21,098 nucleotides of DNA from a virus. The position numbers were made by a program, and so were the translations under genes. Of this stretch, positions 10,318 to 18,654 are shown piece by piece. The DNA is taken from positions 1 to 21,098 of the IMG/VR virus record IMGVR_UViG_3300032286_000717; one strand, written 5' to 3'. The notes beneath the pieces are model-generated. The model worked only from the letters and a program-made list of their open reading frames with translations, was not told the DNA's origin and did not search any database. The stretch's first letter is position 1. Each line of letters begins with the position of its first letter.

Positions 10318-11824
10318 GCAAGCTGCGGTTCTGTTCAAGAACCTTGGCAAGATGTCCTCCACGGAAAAGCTGGAGGCGTTGGAGCTGCTGGACAAGGCGC
10401 AAGAGCACAAGCAAAAGAGTTTGGCGCGCACGAACATGCTTGAGTTTGCCAAAGCGGTGTATCCGGGGTTCAAGATCGGGCCGCACCACAGGAAGCTGGC
10501 CAAAATCTTCACAGAAGTGATCGCTGGGACTAAAAAGCGCGTGATCATCAACATCGCGCCGCGTATGGGCAAGTCGGAGTTCAGCTCCTACTTGTTTCCT
10601 GCCTTCTTTTTAGGCAATTTTCCTGAGAAGAAGATCATCATGGGCACGCACACGGCCGGTCTGTCCGAAGACTTTGGTCGACGCGTGCGAAATTTACTGG
10701 CCGACGAGGACTACCATGGCCTTTTCCCTCAAACACAAGTGGCAGACGACCAAAAGGCTGCTGGTAAATGGTCTACAAGCCTTGGCGGTCAGTACTATGC
10801 TGCTGGTGTCGGCGGCGCTCTTGCTGGCCGTGGTGCTGACTTGTTTGTTATTGACGACCCTCACTCGGAGCAGGACGTTAAGGCCAACTCACGGCTGGCT
10901 TTCGACACTGCATGGTCTTGGTTCCAAACCGGGCCGCTCCAGCGACTGATGCCGGGCGGGGCGATCATCATCGTGATGACGCGCTGGGGCAAGCTGGACC
11001 TGACTGGGCGGCTGATTGACTACCAAGCCAAGAACCCCAACGCCGAGCCATGGGAGATTGTGGAGCTTCCGGCCATCTTGCACGAGGACACGGAGAACGA
11101 GAAGTCGCTTTGGCCAGAGCAGTGGCCGCTGGCCACCCTCAAGGCAACAAAGGCCAGCATCGACCCGCAGTACTGGAACGCCCAGTACATGCAGCAGCCC
11201 ACCAGCAACAACGCAGCGATCGTCTCACGCAAGGCTTGGCGGATATGGACCGGGGACGAGCCGCCGCGCTGCGACTACATCATCCAGAGCTGGGACACGG
11301 CCTTTGAGGTCAAGACCTCGGCCGACTATTCGGCGTGCACAACGTGGGGGGTGTTCTACAACGAGGAGGAGCGGGATCAGGCGCAGATCGTCCTGCTCGA
11401 TGCGTTCAAAGACCGCATGGCCTTCCCGGAGCTCAAGGCAGTCGCCTTGAAGCACTACCAAGAGTGGGAGCCTGATGCGTTCATCGTGGAAAAGAAAGCC
11501 GCCGGTGCGCCGTTGATCCAAGAGCTGCGCGCCATGGGCATCCCCGTGCAAGAGACAAACCCCAGCCGGGGCAACGACAAGATCGTCCGTCTCAACGCCG
11601 TGGCAGACTTGTTTGCGTCGGGCATGGTCTGGGCACCGGACACACGCTGGGCGCGCGAGGTGATCGAGGAAGTCGCCTCATTCCCCAACGGCGAGAATGA
11701 TGACTTCGTTGACACCACATCTCAGGCGCTGTTACGCTTTCGCCAAGGCGGCTTCATCGTTCTGGACTCAGACGAGCCAGAAGACAAGCGATACTTCAAA
11801 CAGCGCCGCGCCGCATATTACTAA
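10289..11824 (+). CDS. terL: Terminase large subunit (packaging ATPase-nuclease)
   Basis: This is a 511-residue protein, a typical length for the family. It is the motor that pumps DNA through the portal and cuts the concatemer. The N-terminal ATPase has a variant Walker A (APRMGKSEF, about 90-98), an adenine/coupling region with GTHTAG (119-124), and Walker B LFVIDDPH (185-192). The C-terminal RNase H-like nuclease has SWDTAFE (D336), VEKKAAGAPL (E401) and GENDDFVDTTSQAL (D471, D472, D475). The frame overlaps terS by 29 bp and has no clear ribosome binding site, so translation is probably coupled to terS. The lysine of the P-loop is in the usual GKS form. The function call is secure. Confidence 0.96.
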   Translation: MTTNPPLTPEQAAVLFKNLGKMSSTEKLEALELLDKAQEHKQKSLARTNMLEFAKAVYPGFKIGPHHRKLAKIFTEVIAGTKKRVIINIAPRMGKSEFSSYLFPAFFLGNFPEKKIIMGTHTAGLSEDFGRRVRNLLADEDYHGLFPQTQVADDQKAAGKWSTSLGGQYYAAGVGGALAGRGADLFVIDDPHSEQDVKANSRLAFDTAWSWFQTGPLQRLMPGGAIIIVMTRWGKLDLTGRLIDYQAKNPNAEPWEIVELPAILHEDTENEKSLWPEQWPLATLKATKASIDPQYWNAQYMQQPTSNNAAIVSRKAWRIWTGDEPPRCDYIIQSWDTAFEVKTSADYSACTTWGVFYNEEERDQAQIVLLDAFKDRMAFPELKAVALKHYQEWEPDAFIVEKKAAGAPLIQELRAMGIPVQETNPSRGNDKIVRLNAVADLFASGMVWAPDTRWAREVIEEVASFPNGENDDFVDTTSQALLRFRQGGFIVLDSDEPEDKRYFKQRRAAYY

Positions 11825-11833
11825 GGAAACATG

Positions 11834-12004
11834 ATGAGCACCCCAGATCAAGCACTGCGAGAGTTTGAGGCGATGACAAAACCGTTGATCGCTTGGCTCA
11901 ACGAAAATGGAAACCCCCACACAACGATTCTGATCACCCCCACGACTGCAGAAGTGCTCGAAGGGCGGCTCTGTTTCTACACCGACGAATTTATACAGGA
12001 TTAA
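11834..12004 (+). CDS. Small unknown protein between terL and portal
   Basis: This is a 56-residue protein starting MSTPDQALREFEAMTKPLIA. It continues WLNENGNPHTTILITPTTAE and ends TDEFIQD. AAGGA lies 6 nt before this ATG; an ATG at 11831 is in frame but too close to the ribosome binding site. It is acidic, of helix-then-strand form, and lies 2 bp before the portal start, so it belongs to the packaging operon. Such a short gene in this position recurs in related environmental phages as I remember them; no function is known. Confidence 0.75.
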   Translation: MSTPDQALREFEAMTKPLIAWLNENGNPHTTILITPTTAEVLEGRLCFYTDEFIQD

Positions 12005-12006
12005 GC

Positions 12007-14553
12007 ATGGCCACCAACATTGACAAAGCGCTGTTCCAACAGCCGCAGGGAATCGAGGCGCTTGCGCAAGACGAGTCCCCTATTGAGATTGAGATCATCG
12101 ACCCCGAAGCGGTACGCATTGACCTTGGTGACATAGAGATCGCCATCGTGCCCGGTGAAGACGAGTTCAACGTCAACTTGGCCGATGAGATGGAAGGCAA
12201 GGACGTTGCTGCTCTTGGGGAAGAGCTGGTCGGGGACATTGAGAACGACAAAGGCAGCCGCAAGGACTGGGAAAAAGCCTACACCCATGGGCTGAAGCTA
12301 TTGGGCTTGCAGTACGAGGCCCGCACGGAGCCTTGGGACGGGGCGTGTGGCGTGTTCCACCCCATGATCACGGAAGCAGTTGTGCGGTTTCAGTCGGAAG
12401 CCATCACAGAGACGTTTCCTGCGCAAGGTCCCGTGCGCACCAAGATCATCGGCAAGGAGACCCCCAAGAAGAAAGAGTCCGCCCGCCGCGTGCAAGAGGA
12501 CTTGAACTACGAGCTGACTGACGTCATGAAGGAGTTCCGCCCAGAGCACGAGCGCATGCTGTGGAGCCTGCCAGCCACGGGTTCAGCCTTCAAAAAGGTG
12601 TATTTTGACCCTAATTTAGGCCGTCAAACCTCTGTTTTTGTGCCTGCCGAGGACATCATCCTGCCCTACGGCACCACGGACATGGACACCTGCTACCGCC
12701 TGACGCACGTCATGCGCAAGACCAAAAACGAGGTGATCAAGCTCCAGAAGGCCGGTTTTTACATGGACATCGACCTGCCCGACCCCATGAAGGCGGACGC
12801 AGACGACATCCGCAAGGCCAAGGACAGAGAGACGGGCTTCAACGACCTGAATGACGACCGCTTTGTGCTGTACGAGGTGCATGTGGACTTGGACCTCAAG
12901 GGGTTTGAGGACAAGGAGGATGGGGAGGAGACGGGCATCGCGCTGCCGTACGTCGTCACCCTGATCAAAGGCAGCAACACGGTGCTGTCGATCCGCCGCA
13001 ACTGGCGGGAAGACGATGAGCTGCGGCGCAAGCGCCAGCATTTTGTGCACTACCAGTACATCCCCGGCTTTGGAGCCTACGGCTTTGGTCTGTTCCACTT
13101 GATCGGCGGGTTTGCCCTCTCGGCCACCAGTTTGATGCGGCAGTTGATCGATGCAGGCACGTTGTCTAACCTGCCCGGCGGTCTCAAGTCCCGGGGCCTG
13201 CGCATCAAAGGGGACGACACCCCGATTGCCCCCGGCGAGTTCCGTGACGTGGACATCGGCTCAGGGTCGCTGCGTGACAACATCTTACCGCTGCCTTACA
13301 AGGAGCCATCCACCGTTTTGTTCCAGCTTCTGGGCACGATCGTGGAAGAGGGCCGCCGCTTTGCCGCCACGGCGGACACAAAAATCTCTGACATGTCCGG
13401 TCAAGCCCCAGTGGGCACCACGCTGGCGTTGCTGGAGCGGCAACTGAAGGTGATGACGGCCGTGCAGGCCCGACTGCACTACAGCTTGAAACAAGAGCTG
13501 GCACTGCTCGTGGGCATCATCAAGGATTACACCGACCCGGACTACACCTACGACCCTGAGGAAGGCAGCCGCAAGGCCCGCAAGGAAGACTACAACCACT
13601 TGGACATCATCCCGGTGAGCGACCCCAACGCGGCAACCCTGTCGCAGCGCGTCGTGCAGTACCAAGCGGTCATCCAGATGGCGCAGATGGCCCCCGACAT
13701 CTATGACTTGCCAGAGCTACACCGCCGGATGCTGGAGGTGCTGGGCATCAAAAACCCTGAAAAGTTGGTGCCTTTGCCAGACGACCAGAAGCCACGAGAC
13801 CCTGTCACCGAGAACGCAGACGTGCTCAAGGGCGCGCCGGTCAAGGCGTTTTTCTATCAGGACCACGAGTCGCACGTCAAAGTGCACATGGCCCTCATGC
13901 AGGACCCGATCGTCATGCAGTTGATCGGCCAGAGCCCCAACGCGCCGAAGATTCAGGCTGCCATGATGGCGCACGTGGCCGATCACGTGGGGTTTGCCTA
14001 CCGCCAGAAGATCGAGCAGCAGCTGGGCATGCCCCTGCCGCCCGAGGACGAGAAGCTGCCGCCAGAGATGGAGATGCAGCTGTCAGCCATGATGGCCCAA
14101 GCGGCCAACCAAGTGCTTTTGCAGAACCAAGCCACGGTTGCTCAGCAGCAGGCCCAGCAGCAAGCACAGGACCCTGTTGTGCAGATGCAACAGCAGGAGT
14201 TGCAGATCAAAGGGCAAGAGCTGCAGATCAAGGCCAAGAAGGTCGACGGCGACTTGGCCATCAAGCAGCAAGAGCTGGCGCTCAAGCAACAGCAGGCGCA
14301 GCAAAAGCAAGGGGAAGACCCTCGCGTGGTGGCCGCGCGCGCAGCGCAAGAGCTTGCCGCCAACAGCCAGCGCCAGCAGCAAGAGAACATGAGCGCGCAG
14401 GCCAAGCAGTTCATGGCTGCCCAGCAACACCGTCAGAACCTTGTGCACCGTGATCAGGCGCACCAACAGAACCTCGCCCACAAACGTGAGCAGGCCCAAG
14501 CCCGCGTCAATCAGACGCGCGACCAACCCAAGCCGGAGAAGCCCAGTAAATGA
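12007..14553 (+). CDS. Portal protein, P22-type, with Gln-rich C-terminal tail
   Basis: This is an 848-residue protein starting MATNIDKALFQQPQGIEALA. It forms the ring at the unique capsid vertex through which TerL pumps DNA. Recognisable parts are YTHGLKLLGLQYEARTEPWD and GACGVFHPMITEAVVRFQSE (about 92-131), PAEDIILPYG, the KVYFDPNLG strand, YIPGFGAYGFGLFHLIGG and ISDMSGQAPVGTTLALLERQ, all in the order seen in P22-like portals. From about residue 690 the protein becomes a low-complexity helical tail of QQQA, QELQIKGQELQIKAKK and similar units, as the long barrel does in such portals. The frame is open to 11893, but the ATG at 12007, 2 bp after the small gene, fits better. Its stop overlaps the next start as ATGA. 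Confidence 0.9.
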   Translation: MATNIDKALFQQPQGIEALAQDESPIEIEIIDPEAVRIDLGDIEIAIVPGEDEFNVNLADEMEGKDVAALGEELVGDIENDKGSRKDWEKAYTHGLKLLGLQYEARTEPWDGACGVFHPMITEAVVRFQSEAITETFPAQGPVRTKIIGKETPKKKESARRVQEDLNYELTDVMKEFRPEHERMLWSLPATGSAFKKVYFDPNLGRQTSVFVPAEDIILPYGTTDMDTCYRLTHVMRKTKNEVIKLQKAGFYMDIDLPDPMKADADDIRKAKDRETGFNDLNDDRFVLYEVHVDLDLKGFEDKEDGEETGIALPYVVTLIKGSNTVLSIRRNWREDDELRRKRQHFVHYQYIPGFGAYGFGLFHLIGGFALSATSLMRQLIDAGTLSNLPGGLKSRGLRIKGDDTPIAPGEFRDVDIGSGSLRDNILPLPYKEPSTVLFQLLGTIVEEGRRFAATADTKISDMSGQAPVGTTLALLERQLKVMTAVQARLHYSLKQELALLVGIIKDYTDPDYTYDPEEGSRKARKEDYNHLDIIPVSDPNAATLSQRVVQYQAVIQMAQMAPDIYDLPELHRRMLEVLGIKNPEKLVPLPDDQKPRDPVTENADVLKGAPVKAFFYQDHESHVKVHMALMQDPIVMQLIGQSPNAPKIQAAMMAHVADHVGFAYRQKIEQQLGMPLPPEDEKLPPEMEMQLSAMMAQAANQVLLQNQATVAQQQAQQQAQDPVVQMQQQELQIKGQELQIKAKKVDGDLAIKQQELALKQQQAQQKQGEDPRVVAARAAQELAANSQRQQQENMSAQAKQFMAAQQHRQNLVHRDQAHQQNLAHKREQAQARVNQTRDQPKPEKPSK

Positions 14554-14744
14554 TTTCAGAATTTGCACGCGTATTGCGCGAACAAATACGCACTGACATG
14601 AACAACTACGCCGACGACTGCGCAGGTGGTTCATGTCGTACTTTTGACGAGTACCAAAAACTTTGCGGGGTCATTCAGGGTCTGGCCATTGCAGAGCGTT
14701 ACATCATTGACCTTGCACAGAAAGTCGAGAAATCAGATGAGTGA
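14550..14744 (+). CDS. Small unknown protein after portal
   Basis: This is a 64-residue helical protein starting MISEFARVLREQIRTDMNNY. A short Cys-containing loop (ADDCAGGSCRTFDEYQKLCG) separates two helices, and the tail is QKVEKSDE. Three Cys (25, 29 and 39 approximately) might bind metal or form a bridge. It overlaps the portal stop as ATGA and the next start by 8 bp. Its position suggests a capsid or connector role, but none is shown. Confidence 0.82.
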   Translation: MISEFARVLREQIRTDMNNYADDCAGGSCRTFDEYQKLCGVIQGLAIAERYIIDLAQKVEKSDE

Positions 14745-15171
14745 AATCCTCCTGCCGCCGGGCATCGCACTGCCCAAACACATCCAGCCGATGGCTGCCC
14801 CTGATCCGGAAGCGGACGCGGAAACAAAAGCCACGGCCATTCCCATTCCCACAGGCTACAAGCTGCTGTGTATGGTCCCGCCTGTCGACGAGAAAGTTGC
14901 AGGCACAAACCTCGACCTTGTTCGAGACGCTGCAACCCTGCGCCAAGAAGAGCACGCCACCACGGTGTTGTTCGTGATGCGGGTCGGCCCTGACGCGTAC
15001 AAAGACCCCGCCAAGTTCCCTTCGGGTGCGTGGTGCAAAGAAGGCGACTTTGTGCTCGTGCGTACTTATTCCGGTACGCGCTTCAAGATTTTTGGAAAAG
15101 AGTTCCGTGTCATCAATGACGACATGGTTGAGTGTGTTGTGCAAGACCCCCGCGGCCTGACCCGCGTATAA
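14737..15171 (+). CDS. Phage-encoded GroES-like co-chaperonin
   Basis: This is a 144-residue protein starting MSEILLPPGIALPKHIQPMA. After an acidic, Ala/Pro-rich N-terminal extension, GYKLLCMVPPVDEKVAGTN opens a Cpn10-type barrel. A long variable segment (RDAATLRQEEHATTVLFVMR) stands where GroES has its mobile loop. The end has the GroES order: KEGDFVLVRTYSGTRFKIFG then KEFRVINDDMVECVVQDP, like the GDIVIF and V-IM--DILA strands of GroES. Such proteins (T4 gp31 is the classic) replace host GroES on GroEL to fold the capsid protein. The position between portal and scaffold supports that. The start is chosen at 14737 for the 8-bp overlap with the preceding gene. Confidence 0.8.
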   Translation: MSEILLPPGIALPKHIQPMAAPDPEADAETKATAIPIPTGYKLLCMVPPVDEKVAGTNLDLVRDAATLRQEEHATTVLFVMRVGPDAYKDPAKFPSGAWCKEGDFVLVRTYSGTRFKIFGKEFRVINDDMVECVVQDPRGLTRV

Positions 15172-15180
15172 GGAGAAGTG

Positions 15181-16164
15181 ATGGCTGGGTATAAATTTCC
15201 TGACGAGCTTGACAGCCCGTCCAACAAACAAGATCAGTCAACTGATCTTGACATTGAGGTTACCGGGGTTGATGACGCCGACGTCGAGATTTCGATCGTT
15301 GACGACACCCCTGAACGCGATCGCGGCCGCAAGCCGTTAGACCGCAACGTGGACGACCCCACCGATGACGAGTTGGACACCTACACCGACAACGTCAAAA
15401 AACGCATCAAAGAGCTGACGCACGCCAGACATGACGAGCGCCGGGCCAAAGAGGCCGTTGCTCGAGAGAAGGCGGAGCTGGAGCGGCTGGCCCATGCAAT
15501 GGTTGAGGAGAACAAGCGCCTCAAGCAATACGTGCAGACCGGCACCGAGCAGTACAAGGGAATGGTTGCGCAAGCGGCCGAGGCCAAGCTGGAAAAAGCG
15601 CGTCGCGACTACAAGGCAGCACAGGAGTCGTTTGACACCGACGCCATGATGGCAGCGCAAGAAGCCCTCACGGATGCCAAGTGGGAGTTGCAGAATGCAA
15701 AAAATTTCCGCGCTCCTGCTTTACAAACCGACGAAGAAGAGGTACAAACACAACAAGCGCAACCTCAACGAGCGCAAACCGATGAAAAAACACTGCGCTG
15801 GCAGGCAAAAAACCAGTGGTTTGGTTCTGAGGGGTTCGAAGAATACACCAGCTACGCACTAGGGCTGCATCAAAAGCTAGTCAACTCCGGGGTCGATCCC
15901 CGCTCTGACGATTACTTCGACCAAATCGATGGTCGCATGAAGTCCACGTTCCCTGACGTCTTTGGCGGAGGGGCGGAAGACAGGCCACGTTCCGGTGGTA
16001 CTCCAGCTAAAAAACCAGCTGCTGTTGTTGCCCCAGCGTCTCGTTCGACTGGGAAGCGTCGAGTAGAGCTCACACCCACGCAAGCCGCGTTGGTAAAAAA
16101 GTTCAAGCTCGATCCGCAAAAATACGCAATGGAAGTTTTGAAATTGGAGAACCAAAATGGCTGA
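15181..16164 (+). CDS. Capsid scaffolding protein
   Basis: This is a 327-residue protein starting MAGYKFPDELDSPSNKQDQS. It has a very acidic N-terminal third (VDDADVEISIVDDTPERDRG), a long charged coiled coil at about 60-175 (KKRIKELTHARHDERRAKEA and on), a Gln-rich linker, and a basic end (RRVELTPTQAALVKKFKLD) of the type that binds the capsid shell. Composition and its place just before the capsid genes identify it as the scaffold, which guides procapsid assembly and leaves before or during packaging. AAGGAG precedes the ATG; an in-frame GTG sits one codon upstream. The end overlaps the next gene by 8 bp. Confidence 0.85.
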   Translation: MAGYKFPDELDSPSNKQDQSTDLDIEVTGVDDADVEISIVDDTPERDRGRKPLDRNVDDPTDDELDTYTDNVKKRIKELTHARHDERRAKEAVAREKAELERLAHAMVEENKRLKQYVQTGTEQYKGMVAQAAEAKLEKARRDYKAAQESFDTDAMMAAQEALTDAKWELQNAKNFRAPALQTDEEEVQTQQAQPQRAQTDEKTLRWQAKNQWFGSEGFEEYTSYALGLHQKLVNSGVDPRSDDYFDQIDGRMKSTFPDVFGGGAEDRPRSGGTPAKKPAAVVAPASRSTGKRRVELTPTQAALVKKFKLDPQKYAMEVLKLENQNG

Positions 16165-16609
16165 AAACCGTAACCCTCGTGACAACGTCTCACGCGAAAA
16201 AAGCACCCGGGCGGTATACGTACCTCCCACAAACTTGCCTGATCCGACACCTGAGCCCGGTTTCGTGTATCGCTGGGTAGCGACACACGTACTTGGACAG
16301 GCGGACCCGAACAACGTGTCTCGAAAGATGCGCGAAGGTTGGGTTCCTGTGAAGGCAGCTGACCATCCGGAATTGATGATGGTTGGTACGGCCGCAACTG
16401 GCAACGTCGAAATCGGAGGACTCATGCTTTGCAAGATTTCCAAAGACATGGCGATTGCACGTTCGGATTACTACCAAAACGTCTCACAAAACCAGATGGA
16501 GTCGGTAGACAATCATTTCATGCGAAACAATGATCCCCGCATGCCTCTGTTCAGTGAACGAAAGTCCACGACCAGTCGCGGTGTTGGGTTTGGTTCTGGT
16601 TCAAAGTAA
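16157..16609 (+). CDS. Conserved-type protein between scaffold and capsid genes
   Basis: This is a 150-residue protein starting MAENRNPRDNVSREKSTRAV. It has a Pro-rich N-terminal part (YVPPTNLPDPTPEPGFVYRW), a folded centre (REGWVPVKAADHPELMMVG, GNVEIGGLMLCKIS) and a disordered Ser/Gly end. GGAGAACCAAA precedes the ATG, which lies inside the end of the scaffold gene. Proteins with this WVPVKA-DHPE and GGL-LCK pattern recur at this place in environmental phages as I recall, and are taken to be minor capsid or assembly factors. The exact role is unknown. Confidence 0.82.
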   Translation: MAENRNPRDNVSREKSTRAVYVPPTNLPDPTPEPGFVYRWVATHVLGQADPNNVSRKMREGWVPVKAADHPELMMVGTAATGNVEIGGLMLCKISKDMAIARSDYYQNVSQNQMESVDNHFMRNNDPRMPLFSERKSTTSRGVGFGSGSK

Positions 16610-16623
16610 CAAGGAGTCCTTAA

Positions 16624-17475
16624 ATGGCTTATCCAGTTGTCGCAGCGCCTTACGGCCTGAAGCCGGTCAATTTGATCGGCGGGCAAGTTTTTGCGGGTTC
16701 TACTCGCAGTTTGCCTATTCAATACGGCTACGGCACGAACATCTTCTATGGTGATTTCGTGGTGTTGTCGCGTGGTTTCATCACCCGCGCAGCCGTTTCT
16801 ACCGGTACCGCCGTCAACCAAGTGACCGGTATCTTCTTGGGCGTGACGTTCACCAACCCAATCACCAAGCAAAAGCAATTCCAGCAGTTCTGGCCCGCCA
16901 GCACATTGGCAGGTGATGCTGAAGCTGTGGTCTGTGACGATCCTGACACCGTCTTCAAGGCTGTTGTCTGCTCGGCCACAACCGTCGTCGCCTCTGGCGC
17001 GCTGGCCATGATTGGCACCAACCTGTCGATGGTGGACAACGCATCTGTGGCGTCCAGCCTGAGCACTGGCAACTCTGCAAACGCTGTCTTGGCCCCTACA
17101 GCCACTCCTGTCACCACGATCCTGCCGGTTCGTTGCGTTGGCCTTGTGCCTGAGACGGCCATCACCGTGTCTGCCTCGGGTAGCTCGAGCTCCACAACCA
17201 TTACCTTGACTGGTACTGGCTTGCCTATCGCGATCCCAATTGGCACCAGCGTGGGCTACCTTGCCTCCAACGGCCAGCTGATCAATACAGGTTCGTTTGT
17301 GACTGCCGCCGCTTCTGCCGGTGCCACCTCGGTGACGATCAACGCTCAGCCAACCGTGCTGGGTTCTGGTACAAACATCCCATCGGCATCCACAATCACG
17401 TTCACTCAGTACCCAGAAATTCTGGTGAAGGTGAACTTATTGGTGCACGGCTATTACAGTTCTGCAACCGCCTAA
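16624..17475 (+). CDS. Probable capsid decoration or head-fibre-type structural protein
   Basis: This is a 283-residue protein starting MAYPVVAAPYGLKPVNLIGG. The N-terminal part (GQVFAGSTRSLPIQYGYGTN, IFYGDFVVLSRG) and KQFQQFWPASTLAGDA-type segments are a structural protein I associate with the gene before the MCP in environmental phages. Residues about 183-262 are a Ser/Thr/Gly-rich beta-type stretch (ITVSASGSSSSTTITLTGTG and on) that interrupts the conserved-looking VGLVPETA and YPEILVKVNLLVHGYY parts, perhaps an Ig-like insertion exposed on the head. AAGGAG precedes the ATG. It is transcribed with the MCP, 16 bp apart. The decoration role is inference. Confidence 0.78.
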   Translation: MAYPVVAAPYGLKPVNLIGGQVFAGSTRSLPIQYGYGTNIFYGDFVVLSRGFITRAAVSTGTAVNQVTGIFLGVTFTNPITKQKQFQQFWPASTLAGDAEAVVCDDPDTVFKAVVCSATTVVASGALAMIGTNLSMVDNASVASSLSTGNSANAVLAPTATPVTTILPVRCVGLVPETAITVSASGSSSSTTITLTGTGLPIAIPIGTSVGYLASNGQLINTGSFVTAAASAGATSVTINAQPTVLGSGTNIPSASTITFTQYPEILVKVNLLVHGYYSSATA

Positions 17476-17491
17476 TAAGGAGTAATTCAAA

Positions 17492-18403
17492 ATGGCAATC
17501 GCACGCGCACAACTGCTCAAAGAGCTGCTCCCGGGTTTGAACGCACTGTTTGGCTTGGAATACGCCCGTTACGGCGAAGAGCACAAAGAAATCTACGAAA
17601 CCGAGACATCGGAGCGTAGCTTTGAAGAAGAAACGAAGCTGTCCGGCTTCTCTGCTGCCCCTGTCAAGGCCGAAGGTTCTGCCATCGCTTATGACAACGC
17701 ACAGGAAGCGTTCACTGCTCGTTACAACCACGAGACCATTGCCTTGGGTTTCTCGATCACCGAAGAGGCGATCGAAGACAACTTGTACGACAGCTTGGCT
17801 GCCCGTTACACCAAGGGTCTGGCTCGTGCCATGTCGTACACCAAGCAGGTCAAAGGTGCATCCACACTGAACAACGGCTTCTCGGCGGCTTACCCCGGCG
17901 GCGACGGCGTTGCTCTGTTCAGCACTGCCCACCCATTGGTCAACGGCGATCGCAACTCCAACACACCAACCACTCAGGCCGACCTGAATGAGACATCGTT
18001 GGAAAATGCCGTGATCCAGATCGCTGCATGGACCGATGAGCGTGGTTTGTTGATTGCAGCCAAGCCCCGCAAGCTGATCATCCCACCTGCTCTGCAATTC
18101 GTTGCCACTCGTTTGTTGGAAACCGAACTCCGCGTCGGCACCAACAACAACGACCTCAACGCTTTGAAGAGCAACGGTTCGATCCCTGAAGGCTACACGA
18201 TCAACCACTTCTTGACCGACAACAACGCATGGTTTTTGACCACCGACGTTCCAAACGGCTTGAAGCATTTCGTGCGTACGCCTTTGGCAAACTCCATGGA
18301 TGGAGACTTCGACACCGGTAACGTGCGTTACAAGGCCCGCGAGCGATATTCTTTTGGTTGGAGCGATCCATTGGGAGTCTTCGGCTCCAGCGGTTCTTTC
18401 TAA
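17492..18403 (+). CDS. Major capsid protein
   Basis: This is a 303-residue protein starting MAIARAQLLKELLPGLNALF, the usual size of an HK97-fold shell protein. Key segments are a helix near residues 91-118 (EEAIEDNLYDSLAARYTKGL), FSTAHPLVNG (143-152), which recalls the Mu gpT-type capsid proteins, and KPRKLIIPPALQFVATRLLE. The last part (GNVRYKARERYSFGWSDPLG) is typical of the C-terminal P-domain strand. GGAG precedes the ATG, and the strong terminator 21 bp after the stop gives a transcript ending in the most abundant protein, as expected for capsid genes. It is the likely client of the co-chaperonin at 14737. Confidence 0.9.
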   Translation: MAIARAQLLKELLPGLNALFGLEYARYGEEHKEIYETETSERSFEEETKLSGFSAAPVKAEGSAIAYDNAQEAFTARYNHETIALGFSITEEAIEDNLYDSLAARYTKGLARAMSYTKQVKGASTLNNGFSAAYPGGDGVALFSTAHPLVNGDRNSNTPTTQADLNETSLENAVIQIAAWTDERGLLIAAKPRKLIIPPALQFVATRLLETELRVGTNNNDLNALKSNGSIPEGYTINHFLTDNNAWFLTTDVPNGLKHFVRTPLANSMDGDFDTGNVRYKARERYSFGWSDPLGVFGSSGSF

Positions 18404-18424
18404 TAAAAGAAACCAAAGTAGCAC

Positions 18425-18450
18425 AAAAGGGACCTTCGGGTCCCTTTTTT
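18425..18450 (+). terminator. Intrinsic terminator after the capsid gene
   Basis: AAAAGGGACC and GGTCCCTTTT form a perfect 10-bp stem with a TTCG tetraloop, followed by a T-run. It ends the packaging and capsid unit 21 bp after the MCP stop. Confidence 0.93.
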
Positions 18451-18459
18451 CTTGGCCCC

Positions 18460-18489
18460 TTGACTTTTGCTGTGGAGAAGGTGTATTAC
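18460..18489 (+). promoter_or_regulatory. Possible promoter just after the terminator
   Basis: TTGACT (18460-18465) is followed after 18 bp by TATTAC (18484-18489). It is weaker than the next one but lies ideally 10 bp past the terminator. Confidence 0.4.
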
Positions 18490-18537
18490 CTGTTACTAAG
18501 TCACAGGAGGAAAATCTGCGAAAGTCCAACAAGCATA

Positions 18538-18566
18538 TTGACCCTGTTTGACCGGTAGGGTATATT
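18538..18566 (+). promoter_or_regulatory. Strong sigma70-type promoter for the downstream structural unit
   Basis: TTGACC (18538-18543, 5 of 6) and TATATT (18561-18566, 5 of 6) are separated by exactly 17 bp. Transcription would start near 18573, about 80 nt before the gene at 18655. The stretch 18451-18654 holds no supportable gene, only these promoters and an AGGAGG (18505-18510) not followed by a usable ATG. Confidence 0.7.
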
Positions 18567-18654
18567 GACCGCATCTGGGTGATCCGCCTTACCACCACTG
18601 CCCCAGCAGACGATGCAACGATCGGTAAGGTATCTTTTGCATAAGGAGTTCCAC

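Noticed and set aside
14083-14634. Leu-rich 183-codon minus-strand frame opposite the portal tail
   Set aside because: It is the antisense reading of CAG/CAA-rich repeats in the portal C-terminus, which gives artificial Leu runs.
18490-18551. Short peptide after AGGAGG at 18505-18510 (reads LRKSNKHIDPV)
   Set aside because: No ATG, GTG or TTG start at a usable distance from the ribosome binding site, and the stretch overlaps the strong promoter at 18538.
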